From positions 1 through 48,304 of the forward strand of contig NZ_JADEWX010000032.1 in assembly GCF_015207395.1 (NCBI RefSeq): 48,304 bases of DNA, read 5' to 3'. Below are positions 1 through 8,132 of this stretch, piece after piece; the stretch's first letter is position 1, and every line of letters starts with the position of its first letter. A program made the position numbers and the translations under genes. The notes under the pieces are model-generated. The model saw only the letters and a list, made by a program, of their open reading frames with translations. It made no database searches and was not told the origin of the DNA. The DNA is from Nodosilinea sp. LEGE 07088 (lineage in GTDB: Bacteria; Cyanobacteriota; Cyanobacteriia; Phormidesmidales; Phormidesmidaceae).

Positions 1-1997
1 GTGGATGGGTCGGCGGGGGGCAGGGAGAAGAGGTATTGCTGGAGCGGTACGGCCAGCTTCAGCGGAGTTTGGCCGCCAAACTGAATGATGATGCCGACGG
101 GGTTTTCGGCCTCGATGATGTTGAGTACGTCTTCTTTGGTCAGGGGCTCAAAGTAGAGGCGATCGCTGGTGTCGTAGTCGGTGGAGACCGTCTCGGGGTT
201 GGAGTTGACCATGATGGTCTCAAAGCCATCGTCTCGCAGGGCAAAGGAGGCGTGGCAGCAGCAGTAGTCAAACTCAATGCCCTGGCCAATGCGGTTAGGG
301 CCGCCGCCCAAAATCATCACCTTGGGGCGATCGCTGGGCAGCACCTCGGTTTCGTCTTCGTAGGTGGAGTAGTAGTAGGGGGTAAAGGCCTCAAACTCGG
401 CGGCGCAGGTATCTACAGTCTTGTACACCGGGATCACGCCCAGGCCTTTGCGGTACTGGCGCACGGTGTCTTCGGTGGTGCTGGTGGCGTAGGCAATCTG
501 GCGATCGCTAAAGCCCTGACGCTTGACCGCCCGCATCTGGTCGTAGGTGAGGTCAGTCAGATTGGTGCGCTTGAGGAATTTTTCGGTCTTCAGTAGCCCT
601 GAGAGTTGGTTGAGAAACCAGGGGTCGATGGCGGTGAGCTGGTAGATGTCGTCTACAGTGAGCCCCAGCTGCATAGCGTGGCGCAGCTCAAAGATACGAT
701 CGGGGTTGGGGGTGCGCAGCTTGGGGCGAATTTCGTTGAGGCTGGGTAGCTTCTCGGCGCGATCGCAGCCCCAGCCCGCCCGGCCAATTTCGAGCGATCG
801 CAGCGCCTTTTGAAACGACTCCTGAAAGGTGCGGCCAATCGCCATCGCCTCACCCACCGACTTCATCTGGGTGGTCAGGGTGGAGGAGGTGCCGGGAAAT
901 TTCTCAAAGGCAAAGCGAGGAATTTTTGTCACCACATAGTCAATGGTGGGTTCAAAACTGGCCGGAGTTTTCTTAGTGATGTCGTTGGAAATTTCGTTGA
1001 GGGTGTAGCCCACCGCCAGCTTGGCGGCAAACTTGGCGATCGGGAAGCCCGTGGCCTTTGAAGCCAAGGCCGAGCTGCGCGACACCCGAGGGTTCATCTC
1101 AATGACGATGTAGTCGCCGTTGTCGGGGTTGACCGCAAACTGAATGTTAGAACCGCCCGTCTCCACACCAATCTCGCGAATAATCTTGACCGAAGCATCG
1201 CGCAGACGCTGATACTCTTTATCGGTCAGGGTCTGGGCCGGGGCTACGGTAATCGAATCGCCCGTGTGAACCCCCATGGGGTCCAAGTTTTCGATTGAGC
1301 AGATAATCACTACGTTATCGGCCAGATCGCGCATCACCTCCAGCTCGTACTCTTTCCAGCCCAGCAGCGATTGCTCGATCAAGATCTGTGACACCGGGCT
1401 GGCATCGAGGCCCGATCGCGAGATGGTTTCAAACTCCTCCTGGTTGTAGGCAATGCCGCCGCCAGTGCCGCCCATGGTGTAAGCCGGGCGAATAATCAGC
1501 GGAAAGCTACCGATCTGCTGGGCGATCTGCTTCGCCTCATCCATGGTTTCAGCCAGCCCCGACGGGCACACCGGCACCTCAATCCGGGCCATAGCCTCTT
1601 TAAACAACTTGCGGTCTTCTGCCATCTCAATGGCCTCGAGCTTGGCCCCAATCAGCTCGACCCCGTGGCGCTCTAGGGCTCCATTTTTCGACAGCGCTAC
1701 CGCCAGGTTCAGCGCCGTCTGCCCGCCCATGGTGGGCAGCATCACATCGGGCTGCTCCCGCTCGATCACCCGCTCTACCATCTCGGGAGTCAGCGGCTCA
1801 ATGTAGGTGCGGTTGGCAGTCTCCGGGTCGGTCATGATGGTGGCCGGGTTGGAGTTGATCAGCACCACCTCATAACCCTCTTCCCGCAACGCTTTGCACG
1901 CCTGGGTGCCAGAGTAGTCGAACTCGCAGGCTTGGCCAATGACGATCGGGCCAGAGCCGATCAGCAGAATCTTGCGGATGTCATCACGGCGAGGCAT
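1..1997 (-). CDS. carB: Carbamoyl-phosphate synthase large subunit, N-terminal part (runs off the left edge)
   Basis: Makes carbamoyl phosphate from bicarbonate, ATP and ammonia delivered by the CarA glutaminase subunit, for arginine and pyrimidine synthesis in the cytosol. About 665 of the usual ~1080 residues are in the window. It starts at the ATG whose complement is 1995-1997, reading [20 protein letters not shown], the standard CarB opening. Also visible are the ATP-grasp features [26 protein letters not shown] and [18 protein letters not shown], the oligomerisation region, and near position 100 the [11 protein letters not shown] motif that opens the second synthetase half. No frameshift is seen. 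The C-terminal synthetase and the allosteric domain lie outside. It is transcribed away from the repeat array at 2190-2315. Confidence 0.97.
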   Translation of the reverse strand, partial: MPRRDDIRKILLIGSGPIVIGQACEFDYSGTQACKALREEGYEVVLINSNPATIMTDPETANRTYIEPLTPEMVERVIEREQPDVMLPTMGGQTALNLAVALSKNGALERHGVELIGAKLEAIEMAEDRKLFKEAMARIEVPVCPSGLAETMDEAKQIAQQIGSFPLIIRPAYTMGGTGGGIAYNQEEFETISRSGLDASPVSQILIEQSLLGWKEYELEVMRDLADNVVIICSIENLDPMGVHTGDSITVAPAQTLTDKEYQRLRDASVKIIREIGVETGGSNIQFAVNPDNGDYIVIEMNPRVSRSSALASKATGFPIAKFAAKLAVGYTLNEISNDITKKTPASFEPTIDYVVTKIPRFAFEKFPGTSSTLTTQMKSVGEAMAIGRTFQESFQKALRSLEIGRAGWGCDRAEKLPSLNEIRPKLRTPNPDRIFELRHAMQLGLTVDDIYQLTAIDPWFLNQLSGLLKTEKFLKRTNLTDLTYDQMRAVKRQGFSDRQIAYATSTTEDTVRQYRKGLGVIPVYKTVDTCAAEFEAFTPYYYSTYEDETEVLPSDRPKVMILGGGPNRIGQGIEFDYCCCHASFALRDDGFETIMVNSNPETVSTDYDTSDRLYFEPLTKEDVLNIIEAENPVGIIIQFGGQTPLKLAVPLQQYLFSLPPADPS

Positions 1998-2312
1998 AGG
2001 CGGCAGAGGTGCTTACGGAAAATCCAAATCATTCTAAGGGGTATTGGCAAGATCCGTTTGCCCAGGTTGAGGCGATCGCGCCCGATCGCCGAGGGTTGCC
2101 GACTATTGTCATCATTTGCTGAACTTAAACCAAACGCTAGCTTTGCTATTGCTGCGGCTGACGTTCCCACTCACTGGACGTAAATGACCTTTGCATCTCA
2201 CCGATCATTTGCATCTCACCGATTATTTGCATCTCACCGATTATTTGCATCTCACCGATTATTTGCATCTCACCGATTATTTGCATCTCACCGATTATTT
2301 GCATCTCACCGA
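1998..2312. other. Gap between carB and the kinase gene, with hairpin and repeats
   Basis: No gene is supported here. The stretch is the 5' side of carB and the 3' side of the P-loop kinase gene. It holds a perfect HIP1-rich inverted repeat at 2071-2090 (GGCGATCG, 4-base loop, CGATCGCC) in the carB leader and most of the 18-bp tandem array at 2190-2315. Open frames through the array on both strands are just the repeat being translated. Confidence 0.7.
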
Positions 2313-2315
2313 TCA
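2190..2315. repeat. 18-bp tandem repeat array, seven copies
   Basis: Seven head-to-tail copies of TTTGCATCTCACCGATTA occupy 2190-2315 with an exact 18-bp period. Copies 2 to 6 are identical, and copies 1 and 7 end in CA instead of TA. There are no spacers, so it is not CRISPR. The last copy contains the stop codon of the kinase gene (complement of 2313-2315). The period is a multiple of three, so several frames stay open: minus-strand IGEMQI repeats and plus-strand FASHRL repeats. Copy number is likely to vary between strains by replication slippage (inference). Confidence 0.97.
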
Positions 2316-2828
2316 ACTGTATTCGTTTGTATTCGTTCTGGTGTATTCGTTCCGGTGCAGTGGGCTGGTTGGGCGTACACAAGCTAGTACCTTCTCGACA
2401 ACCTGGTTAAGAGATATAGTCGTCTCGATCTCGCATGTAGCCCCACGTCGTAGCAGCGGCTCCACCGTTTCAAGATAGTAGAGAACTTCTTCGAGTTCCT
2501 CCGATCGCTTCCCATAGGGGTTGTTAGTTCTGGTGCTCAAGCGGTCTATAAGAATCTCGGCTGGCGCTCTCAATAGGATGATGTCAGTGAGTTGGGGATA
2601 GAACTTCACCTGGTTCTCTGCACATCCACTGAGAAAGAGCGTGTCGTCACCAGCAGAATCTAATGCTTCTTGCACGCGCGATTCGCACCATTGTTGGTTG
2701 CCATCATTGTCGTGTTCCGACCAGCCTGGTTCGTCCAGGTCGATCGCTCTAAATCCCTGCCTTCGGAGTTCTTCAATGACACTCGATTTGCCTGTTCCAG
2801 ACATTCCCGTCAGTAGAATTTTCTTCAT
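2313..2828 (-). CDS. Small P-loop nucleotide kinase / AAA-type ATPase
   Basis: A 171-residue protein starting MKKILLTGMSGTGKSS, with the Walker A P-loop at residues 8-15. An acidic stretch (DLDEPGW) and a later LSGCAENQ segment followed by LLRAPAEILIDRLSTRTNNPYGK look like the substrate and LID parts of a shikimate- or adenylate-kinase-like fold. The substrate is unknown. I chose the ATG at 2828 rather than longer upstream frames because the P-loop must sit near the N-terminus. The extra 44 residues of the longer frame have no kinase character. The last residues (RNEYTRTNTNEYS) are coded by a short repeated GTATTCGTT motif at 2319-2352, and the stop lies in the 18-bp array, so the original C-terminus may have been altered by repeat invasion. 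It follows the arsR-type gene on the same strand with a 43-base gap. Confidence 0.75.
   Translation of the reverse strand: MKKILLTGMSGTGKSSVIEELRRQGFRAIDLDEPGWSEHDNDGNQQWCESRVQEALDSAGDDTLFLSGCAENQVKFYPQLTDIILLRAPAEILIDRLSTRTNNPYGKRSEELEEVLYYLETVEPLLRRGATCEIETTISLNQVVEKVLACVRPTSPLHRNEYTRTNTNEYS
2319..2352. repeat. Short direct repeat GTATTCGTT, three copies
   Basis: GTATTCGTT plus one base (T or C) appears at 2319-2328, 2329-2338 and 2343-2352, immediately next to the 18-bp array. It encodes the repetitive NEY/NTN tail of the kinase. Confidence 0.8.
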
Positions 2829-2871
2829 AGTCGCGCATCCACTGAGGGACATATCAGATAAACCGCAGTCT

Positions 2872-3207
2872 CTATGGCCGATAATCGGGTGGGCAGGGGC
2901 AGGCCAGACGCGAGGGACTGAGGTGGTGCAGGGTGCTGAGGTAGGCATCGAGCTCGCCAAATTCCGCCGGGTTGAGACTGTAATAAATCCAGCGACCCTC
3001 CTGACGGGCGGTAATCAGTCCGGCTTCGCGCAGGGTTTTGAGGTGAAAGGAGAGTTTTGACTGAGCAATATCCATGCGATCGCACAAATCGCACACGCAC
3101 ATCTCCTGCGATCGCAGCAGCTCAATTACCTCCAGCCGCAGTGGGTCAGCCAGGGCTTTGAAGCGGGCTACCAGCCTGTGCGATCGTTTACCTAAAGCCG
3201 TAACCAT
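2872..3207 (-). CDS. ArsR/SmtB-family metal(loid)-responsive repressor
   Basis: A 111-residue winged-helix DNA-binding protein. It reads MVTALGKRSHRLVARFKALADPLRLEVIELL in short blocks: the ALADPLRLEV helix is typical of ArsR/SmtB repressors. The C37-V-C-D-L-C42 element sits in the alpha-3 helix where arsenic/antimony-sensing ArsR proteins bind the metalloid, and is followed by the recognition helix (AQSKLSFHLKTLREAGL) and the wing (EGRWIYYSLN). A second cysteine pair (CPC, residues 103-105) lies at the C-terminus. The start is the ATG at 3207. A longer frame continues through tgt in antisense with no protein character. No arsenite pump or reductase gene is adjacent, so its target is unknown. 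It is divergent from tgt, and the shared 135-base gap could hold its operator. Confidence 0.88.
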   Translation of the reverse strand: MVTALGKRSHRLVARFKALADPLRLEVIELLRSQEMCVCDLCDRMDIAQSKLSFHLKTLREAGLITARQEGRWIYYSLNPAEFGELDAYLSTLHHLSPSRLACPCPPDYRP

Positions 3208-3342
3208 CTGCTGCTCAAAAAACACTGAATCCAGCGTAGCAAAGCCCGGCCCCTCTGCCCTTAGCCAAAAGCCTGGCGGGCCTCCCCTAGTGCTACGATA
3301 AATGCCGCCCTGCCCAACATCCGCTCCCTGGAGCAACCCATT

Positions 3343-4476
3343 TTGACCCAGGCCTTTTCCTTTAGTTGCGACGCCCGCTGTAGCCACACCCAGGCGCGGG
3401 CAGGTACCTTCATCACCCCCCACGGCCCCGTCCACACCCCCCGGTTTATGCCGGTGGGCACCCTGGCCAACGTCAAAACCGTTACCCCGGCCCAGCTGTC
3501 CACCACCGGGGCGCAGATGGTGCTCTCCAACACCTACCACCTGCACCTGCAACCGGGCGAAGACATCGTGGCCGAGGCCGGTGGCCTGCACCGCTTCATG
3601 GGTTGGGATGGCCCCATGCTCACCGACTCCGGCGGCTTCCAGGTGTTTAGCCTCAGCCAGATGCGCACCATCACCGAAGACGGCGTCACCTTTAAATCCC
3701 CTCGGGATGGTCGGCTCATCAATATCCGTCCCGAAACCTCGATTCAGATTCAAAACGACCTGGGGGCCGATGTGATCATGGCCTTCGACGAATGCCCCCC
3801 CTACCCGTGCAGTCGCGAGGCCATCAAAGCCTCTACCGATCGCACCTGGCGCTGGCTCCAGCGCTGTGCCACCGCCCACCAACGGCCTGACCAGGCGTTG
3901 TTTGGCATTGTGCAGGGGGGCGTCTACCCCGACCTGCGCACTGAGGCGGCCCAGCAGCTGGCTACCCTCGATCTGCCGGGCTATGCGATCGGCGGGGTCA
4001 GCGTCGGCGAGCCGCCGGAGTTGATCGAGACCATTGTCAAGGCCACCGCCCCCTGTCTGCCCGACCACAAACCCCGCTACCTGATGGGTGTCGGCACCTA
4101 CCGCGAAATGGCCCAGGCGATCGCCGCTGGGGTCGATCTGTTTGACTGCGTCATCCCCACCCGGTTGGCCCGCCACGGCACGGCCCTGGTAGCCGGGGAA
4201 CGCTGGAACCTCAAGAACCAGCGCTTTCGCCGCGACTACACTGCGATCGATGGCACCTGTCCCTGCTACACCTGCCAAACCTTCACCCGGGCCTACCTCT
4301 GCCACCTGATCCACGCTAAGGAGATGCTGGCCTTTACCCTGATCTCAATCCACAACATCACCGAGCTGGTGCGGTTTACCCAGCGGGTTCGAGAGGCGAT
4401 TTTGGCTGACCAGTTTCAGACAGAATTTGCCCAGTGGTTAGCTCCTAGCGCTGCGGCGATCGCTCCCCCAGCGTGA
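3343..4476 (+). CDS. tgt: tRNA-guanine transglycosylase (queuine tRNA-ribosyltransferase)
   Basis: Exchanges guanine-34 in GUN-anticodon tRNAs for the queuine precursor preQ1. The 377-residue length is normal. Catalytic residues are visible: the base D95 in [12 protein letters not shown] and the nucleophile D268 in [14 protein letters not shown]. The zinc site is C306, C308, C311 and H337, with the spacing expected from the Zymomonas enzyme. The GIVQGG substrate loop is at about residues 188-193. The start is TTG at 3343, about nine bases after a GGAG at 3329-3333. No in-frame ATG lies upstream. psbK follows on the same strand after 116 bases. Confidence 0.97.
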   Translation: MTQAFSFSCDARCSHTQARAGTFITPHGPVHTPRFMPVGTLANVKTVTPAQLSTTGAQMVLSNTYHLHLQPGEDIVAEAGGLHRFMGWDGPMLTDSGGFQVFSLSQMRTITEDGVTFKSPRDGRLINIRPETSIQIQNDLGADVIMAFDECPPYPCSREAIKASTDRTWRWLQRCATAHQRPDQALFGIVQGGVYPDLRTEAAQQLATLDLPGYAIGGVSVGEPPELIETIVKATAPCLPDHKPRYLMGVGTYREMAQAIAAGVDLFDCVIPTRLARHGTALVAGERWNLKNQRFRRDYTAIDGTCPCYTCQTFTRAYLCHLIHAKEMLAFTLISIHNITELVRFTQRVREAILADQFQTEFAQWLAPSAAAIAPPA

Positions 4477-4592
4477 TAAAATGCGAAGAAAATTTACCAA
4501 ATCTCAGATTTCAGCCTGCCCGCTCCTGGCACGGCTCTGCTCAGGTCTGAGGCTGGTCTGTCCCGGCTGTGTAATGAGAGGATATTTAACCA

Positions 4593-4730
4593 ATGGAAGC
4601 TATGATGCTACTGGCCAAATTGCCCGAGGCCTATTCCCTGTTCGACCCCCTGGTAGACGTGCTGCCCATTATTCCCCTGTTCTTCCTGCTGCTGGCCTTC
4701 GTCTGGCAAGCCTCGGTCGGCTTTAAGTAA
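4593..4730 (+). CDS. psbK: Photosystem II reaction center protein K
   Basis: A 45-residue single-span thylakoid protein, a low-molecular-mass subunit of the PSII core. The sequence begins [20 protein letters not shown] and continues [20 protein letters not shown], ending SVGFK, which matches the conserved mature PsbK (KLPEAY...[27 protein letters not shown]). The N-terminal residues before KLPEAY are the cleaved leader. A purine-rich AGAGG lies at 4577-4581 before the ATG. It follows tgt and ends in a strong hairpin terminator at 4759. Confidence 0.96.
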   Translation: MEAMMLLAKLPEAYSLFDPLVDVLPIIPLFFLLLAFVWQASVGFK

Positions 4731-4758
4731 AGTTAAGGTTCTACCCTTTCCACTATAC

Positions 4759-4796
4759 AAACCCCACGGCTATAAAAGCCCTGGGGTTTTGTTTTA
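4759..4796 (+). terminator. Rho-independent terminator after psbK
   Basis: The stem AAACCCCA/TGGGGTTT is extended by an inner GGC/GCC pair around a TATAAAA loop, and is followed by TGTTTT. It lies 28 bases after the psbK stop. The complementary strand also has a run of A upstream, so it may also serve the convergent TIR gene, although that gene's stop (4800-4802) already lies just beyond it. Confidence 0.85.
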
Positions 4797-4799
4797 AGG

Positions 4800-5105
4800 T
4801 TAGCCCTCAACCTTGTGTAGTAGTTTGTTGAGATCCAGTTCGCTGGCGATCTTCCCACTCCTTAATAGTCTGATGTTCAATAAAGTGGTCAGACTATTGA
4901 GCCATTCCCCGGCAATCACTGGTAGCACAATGGCGCACTGACTGATCATGTCTCGGATATATGCTCGAACGTCTTCTCCTTTAGGAATGCTTTTGTCGTC
5001 TAAGAAAATAGCGTCTGGGCCATAGGTATCTGTTAAATGCTGATGGATCTTGCGGGTAATCGTTTGGCTATCGCGACGACGATAGGAAAGGAAGATGATC
5101 GGCAT
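4800..5105 (-). pseudogene. Truncated TIR-domain gene
   Basis: A 101-residue frame with the first half of a TIR_2-type domain: MPIIFLSYRRRDSQ (beta-A and box 1), then IFLDDKSIPKGEDVRAYI (beta-B and BB loop) and CAIVLPVIAGEWLN (beta-C). Complete bacterial TIR domains go on for another 40-50 residues (helix with a conserved glutamate-containing IEIE-type stretch, beta-D, beta-E). Here the frame instead runs into an unrelated 30-residue tail and stops, next to the psbK terminator. TIR domains act as NADases or adaptors in immunity and signalling, but this one is probably inactive by truncation. The break could be ancient, since I find no continuation in other frames downstream. It sits 350 bases from the GUN4 cassette and is divergent to it. 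Confidence 0.7.
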
Positions 5106-5455
5106 ACCGAATTCCTGAGCTAACCAAGTTGCCTCTATTAAAGATCAGGGTTATCGAGATGGAGCTCTGAATAAGTCGGCACTGACATATCAAAATTGCT
5201 ACTCAAGCTAAGATTTTGCCTGAGGATCTGGGTTGGTTGTGAGTCAGCGAGTACTCTGAGGCGGAAATGACCCAGCTGTTTACTCACGCGGAAACCCTTA
5301 TGAGACCTGGAATTCCCGTTCTGCCTTCTGCCTTCTGCCTTCTGCCTTCCGCCTTTCGGTACTAGCCGCCCCAGTTATGGCGATGCATCGAGCAACCGGG
5401 CCCTCAGCTTGCTGCTCAGCGCTATACTTAGCCAGCGTCATTGCTCTTAGCCAAA
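5106..5455. other. Divergent intergenic region between TIR fragment and cassette
   Basis: No gene is supported. The stretch ends with the leader of the GUN4 cassette and carries the dispersed repeat at 5279-5365. The frame from about 5267 (MTQLFTHAETLMRPG, then the heptamers, then TAG at 5363) is short. It resembles the second copy of the repeat at the protein level only partly, so I treat it as repeat rather than a gene. Confidence 0.6.
5279..5365. repeat. Dispersed repeat copy 1 with heptamer array (TTCTGCC)n
   Basis: An 87-base element: a 40-base left arm (5279-5318), five heptamers (four perfect TTCTGCC at 5319-5346 and TTCCGCC at 5347-5353) and a 12-base right arm TTTCGGTACTAG (5354-5365). 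The same arrangement recurs at 38327-38406 with 34 of 40 identical bases in the left arm, four degenerate heptamers and an identical right arm. The length difference is exactly one heptamer. Short tandem heptamers (STRR) are a known cyanobacterial repeat class. The conserved flanking arms make this a larger unit. Confidence 0.9.
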
Positions 5456-6514
5456 ATGGTTCAGACGTCTAACTCAGACTATAGTTTTCAGCTTTCGATC
5501 AAGTCCGTAGAGTGCACACTAGACCCAGGCGTTATCCATACTGGGTTTGAGGTACTCTCTGGCAGCGTCATCAGACTCAGTGGCCTTGAGCAGACCACCT
5601 TTGACTTTGATTTACTGCCCCAGCGCCCCCCTTCCGGTACGCTCCCCGACCACAGCACCCAGCCCAATCGCTACGTGGGGCTGAGGTTTAATATCCCCCT
5701 CAACCGATTTAGGGTGGTGATCAGATGCCTTGAAAACTGGCTCGATCGTACTAAGCAAAACAATAGATTTGAGTTTCAGCTTTCACCGGCCCATACCATT
5801 ACCATCCAGACTAACCAGGCTAAAGTTTTAGCGCAGATTTTACCCCTGGGCGAAGCGCTGCTTCCCCCCGAGGAGGTCTACCTTACCCAGGCCAAAGACT
5901 ATGTCAACACCTTTGGTGAATTGACCCCAGCCGCTAAGGCCAACTTGCTGCTGTTGCGCCATCAGTTGAGCCTTTCCCATGACGAGGCCGATGACCTCAA
6001 CGCCAGGGCCATGGGGCCGTTTAAATCCCTAGCAGATAAGTATCAACACTTTCGCAAAGAACTGCTGGCCTGCAAGCAAGAAATGACCCTGGACGAAGAT
6101 TTTTGGCAGGTCATGCGTGACAAGGCCACCAATATGAGCCTGCCTGAGGCCGATGCTGAGTTTCTCAAGGCCGAGCGGCTGCATACCCTGCGCAGTGAGG
6201 CCGAGCGAGCCCGACAGCAGGCCGAAGCCGAGGTGGCAGCAGAGCACCAGCGACAACAACAGCAGCAGCAGCGATTGATTAACTACTGCCAGAGCTTTGA
6301 AGCCTTGGTGGTTGAAACCCTGAACCCAATCAGCCTCTGGGGGCCAGAGCCCGACGCTTTTCGGCGACAAATACTGGCCCAGCTCTCTGCCTCAGAGTTA
6401 AATCGGGGTCGTCTGATCCAGGGGCGAGACTTTTACCACCTCAGCTCCCAGGAAACCGATGCCCTGGAGAAAACGGTTTTAGATGAGCTGTATATGCTAT
6501 CTGGCTTACTATAG
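5456..6514 (+). CDS. Unknown cassette protein with effector-associated-like N-terminus and helical modules
   Basis: 352 residues from the ATG at 5456. A TTG 15 bases upstream is a weaker alternative. Residues 1-130 look like an alpha/beta domain ending in IPLNRFRVVIRCLENWL and a TITIQTN strand, comparable to the N-terminus of the next gene's product. Residues 143-202 (FGELTP, LLLLRHQLSLSHDEADDLNARAMGPF) are clearly paralogous to residues 126-186 of the next product. Residues 240-275 form a charged, Gln-rich coiled coil with a run of six glutamines. Residues 317-348 (GRLIQGRDFYHLSSQETDALEK) match a second module in the neighbour. There is no enzyme motif, signal peptide or membrane span. The next gene follows after 49 bases, so this is probably an operon. 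Function is unknown; I infer an adaptor role in the cassette. Confidence 0.7.
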   Translation: MVQTSNSDYSFQLSIKSVECTLDPGVIHTGFEVLSGSVIRLSGLEQTTFDFDLLPQRPPSGTLPDHSTQPNRYVGLRFNIPLNRFRVVIRCLENWLDRTKQNNRFEFQLSPAHTITIQTNQAKVLAQILPLGEALLPPEEVYLTQAKDYVNTFGELTPAAKANLLLLRHQLSLSHDEADDLNARAMGPFKSLADKYQHFRKELLACKQEMTLDEDFWQVMRDKATNMSLPEADAEFLKAERLHTLRSEAERARQQAEAEVAAEHQRQQQQQQRLINYCQSFEALVVETLNPISLWGPEPDAFRRQILAQLSASELNRGRLIQGRDFYHLSSQETDALEKTVLDELYMLSGLL

Positions 6515-6563
6515 GGGGCAAACGAGTCGATCGGAGATTTAGGGTCGTCTGTGAGGTGCTAGC

Positions 6564-8132
6564 TTGGCGGAAAGCGTTAAATTTCGTATCACGATCGTAG
6601 ACCCTCAGTTCAAGAGCGATGACGTGGTCACCGAGGTTCGCTATCTGATTGAAGATCTGCGCGACCTTGAGGGGATGAGCCAGATTCGGTACGAGCCTGT
6701 CACAGAAATTAGAGACATAGCCGAAATTCGGGTTGGGGTTCAGTTCGAGGCTGATTCAGACCGCCTGAGCTCAATTTTGCGGCGGCTGCGCGATCGCCTT
6801 TATTACAACCCGACTACGACCTTCATCCAGATCCGTATTGCAGCGATCACCCTGAAGATTCAGACTGATAGCGCCGAAGATCTAATGAGTCTTATGTCCG
6901 CCACCCAGAGTGGCGAACTGTTTGCTCCCAATCGCGACTACCTGGCAGAGGCCGAAACCTACAGCCGTACTCAAGGTGAGCTATCGCCCACCGAACTCGA
7001 TAACCTCAATCTGCTGCGTCAGCGTCTAGGGTTATCGGTAGAGCAGGCCGAAGTGCTGAATGCCAAAGCAACTGGCCCGTTTACAAGCCAAGCCCAAAAA
7101 CGTCGTCACTTTGACGAAATCACCCAGGCCGAGTTTAGCCGGTTGTGGGCCATGGTCAGTGACCCGCCCTTCGCGCTCAAAGATCCCGACGATGATCATT
7201 GGCCAGTGCTGCAAGAGCTGGCTGAGAACCTTGGCGTTCCTATGGCCGAAGCTGAGACAATTTACCAAAAGCATCAGCAACGCTATCGAGATGACATGTC
7301 TCTAAAGGCCCAGCAAGTCTCGGCCAAAACCTTTGAGAGTAAGCAGTTGGCAGCTGAGGCCAAGGCCGAGGCGGCCCGGCAAGAACAGGCCCAGCAGGTC
7401 CAGGAACAACGCGATCAGTACCAGGCCCTCTGCCACGAAGTCATGGCCAACGATCTCTATCCCTCCGAGTACGACCAGGGCCGCTTAGACCAGGCCCGTC
7501 GCCTGCGGAATATTTCTGTTGACGAGGCGATCGCGATCGAGACAGAGGTGCGCGATGGGCTCTACGGCAGCATCGCTTCCGCCGCCGGGGTCGATTACAA
7601 TCGCCTGCGTCACTGCCTACGCCAGCAGGCCTGGGAAGCAGCCGATTTAGAGACAGAAATAGCCATTTTAGCCGCTCTCCAACAAGGTCAACAGCCCCTT
7701 ATAGCCGCCACAGTGTCGCGGCTACCCGCCATCGATTTGGCCACTATCGATGGTCTCTGGAGCCGCTACAGCAACGGCAAATTTGGCTTCAAAGCCCAGC
7801 AGCAGGTTTACCGCAGTCAGCAGCAGATTCAGCCCGACGAGCAAAAGCGGTGGCTAGACTTTTTGCAGGTGCTCGGGTGGCGCGACGAACCCACCTGGTT
7901 TTATCGTGGCTTTAAGCCCTACCGCGATCTTACCTTTAGCCTTGAGGCCCCCCAGGGGCATCTACCGACCTGGCGCTGGGGTTGCCCTAGCCTCAGCCCC
8001 CGCTACAGCCCCAGTATCGAGGTGGTTGAGGTCGTCATGGCACACCTCAACCACTCCATGCCCCTTGAAGCAGCGGCGGTTCTGGCGCCAACGCAAACCC
8101 TGATGATGGGAGGGTTAGCCAGTGCTAGCTAA
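6564..8132 (+). CDS. GUN4-domain protein with effector-associated-like N-terminal domain
   Basis: 522 residues from a TTG start (GAGG about eight bases upstream). Residues 1-110 form an alpha/beta domain (VKFRITIVDP, LRDLEGMSQIRYEP, LSSILRRLRDRL, ITLKIQ) resembling EACC1-type effector-associated components described in conflict systems; this assignment is tentative. Residues 126-186 and 306-334 (LDQARRLRNISVDEAIAIE) are helical modules shared with the preceding product. Residues 240-290 are coiled coil. Residues 343-480 are a recognisable GUN4 domain: VDYNRLRHCLRQQAWEAADLET, LATIDGLWSRYSNGKFGFKAQQ, LGWRD and LTFSLEAPQGHLPTWRWG in order. GUN4 domains bind porphyrins; the classical protein stimulates Mg-chelatase. 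In long cyanobacterial multidomain proteins the ligand is usually untested. The C-terminus overlaps the next start by 11 bases. Confidence 0.85.
   Translation: MAESVKFRITIVDPQFKSDDVVTEVRYLIEDLRDLEGMSQIRYEPVTEIRDIAEIRVGVQFEADSDRLSSILRRLRDRLYYNPTTTFIQIRIAAITLKIQTDSAEDLMSLMSATQSGELFAPNRDYLAEAETYSRTQGELSPTELDNLNLLRQRLGLSVEQAEVLNAKATGPFTSQAQKRRHFDEITQAEFSRLWAMVSDPPFALKDPDDDHWPVLQELAENLGVPMAEAETIYQKHQQRYRDDMSLKAQQVSAKTFESKQLAAEAKAEAARQEQAQQVQEQRDQYQALCHEVMANDLYPSEYDQGRLDQARRLRNISVDEAIAIETEVRDGLYGSIASAAGVDYNRLRHCLRQQAWEAADLETEIAILAALQQGQQPLIAATVSRLPAIDLATIDGLWSRYSNGKFGFKAQQQVYRSQQQIQPDEQKRWLDFLQVLGWRDEPTWFYRGFKPYRDLTFSLEAPQGHLPTWRWGCPSLSPRYSPSIEVVEVVMAHLNHSMPLEAAAVLAPTQTLMMGGLASAS

Noticed and set aside
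36-596. Plus-strand open frame of 186 codons
   Set aside because: Antisense to carB, with hydrophobic low-complexity sequence; carB on the minus strand explains the region.
2190-2315. CRISPR array
   Set aside because: Tandem units without unique spacers and no cas genes.
2146-2387. Open frames across the 18-bp repeats on both strands
   Set aside because: They are translations of the repeat (IGEMQI, FASHRL) with no conserved residues or ribosome-binding site.
3208-3342. Clear operator for the ArsR-type repressor
   Set aside because: I could not find a convincing long inverted repeat; only short palindromes are present.
2872-4314. 480-codon minus-strand frame that includes the ArsR-type gene and runs through tgt
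   Set aside because: The part beyond 3207 is antisense to tgt and has no protein character; the repressor begins at 3207.
4481-4726. 81-codon frame overlapping psbK
   Set aside because: Different frame from psbK; the psbK protein is unmistakable.
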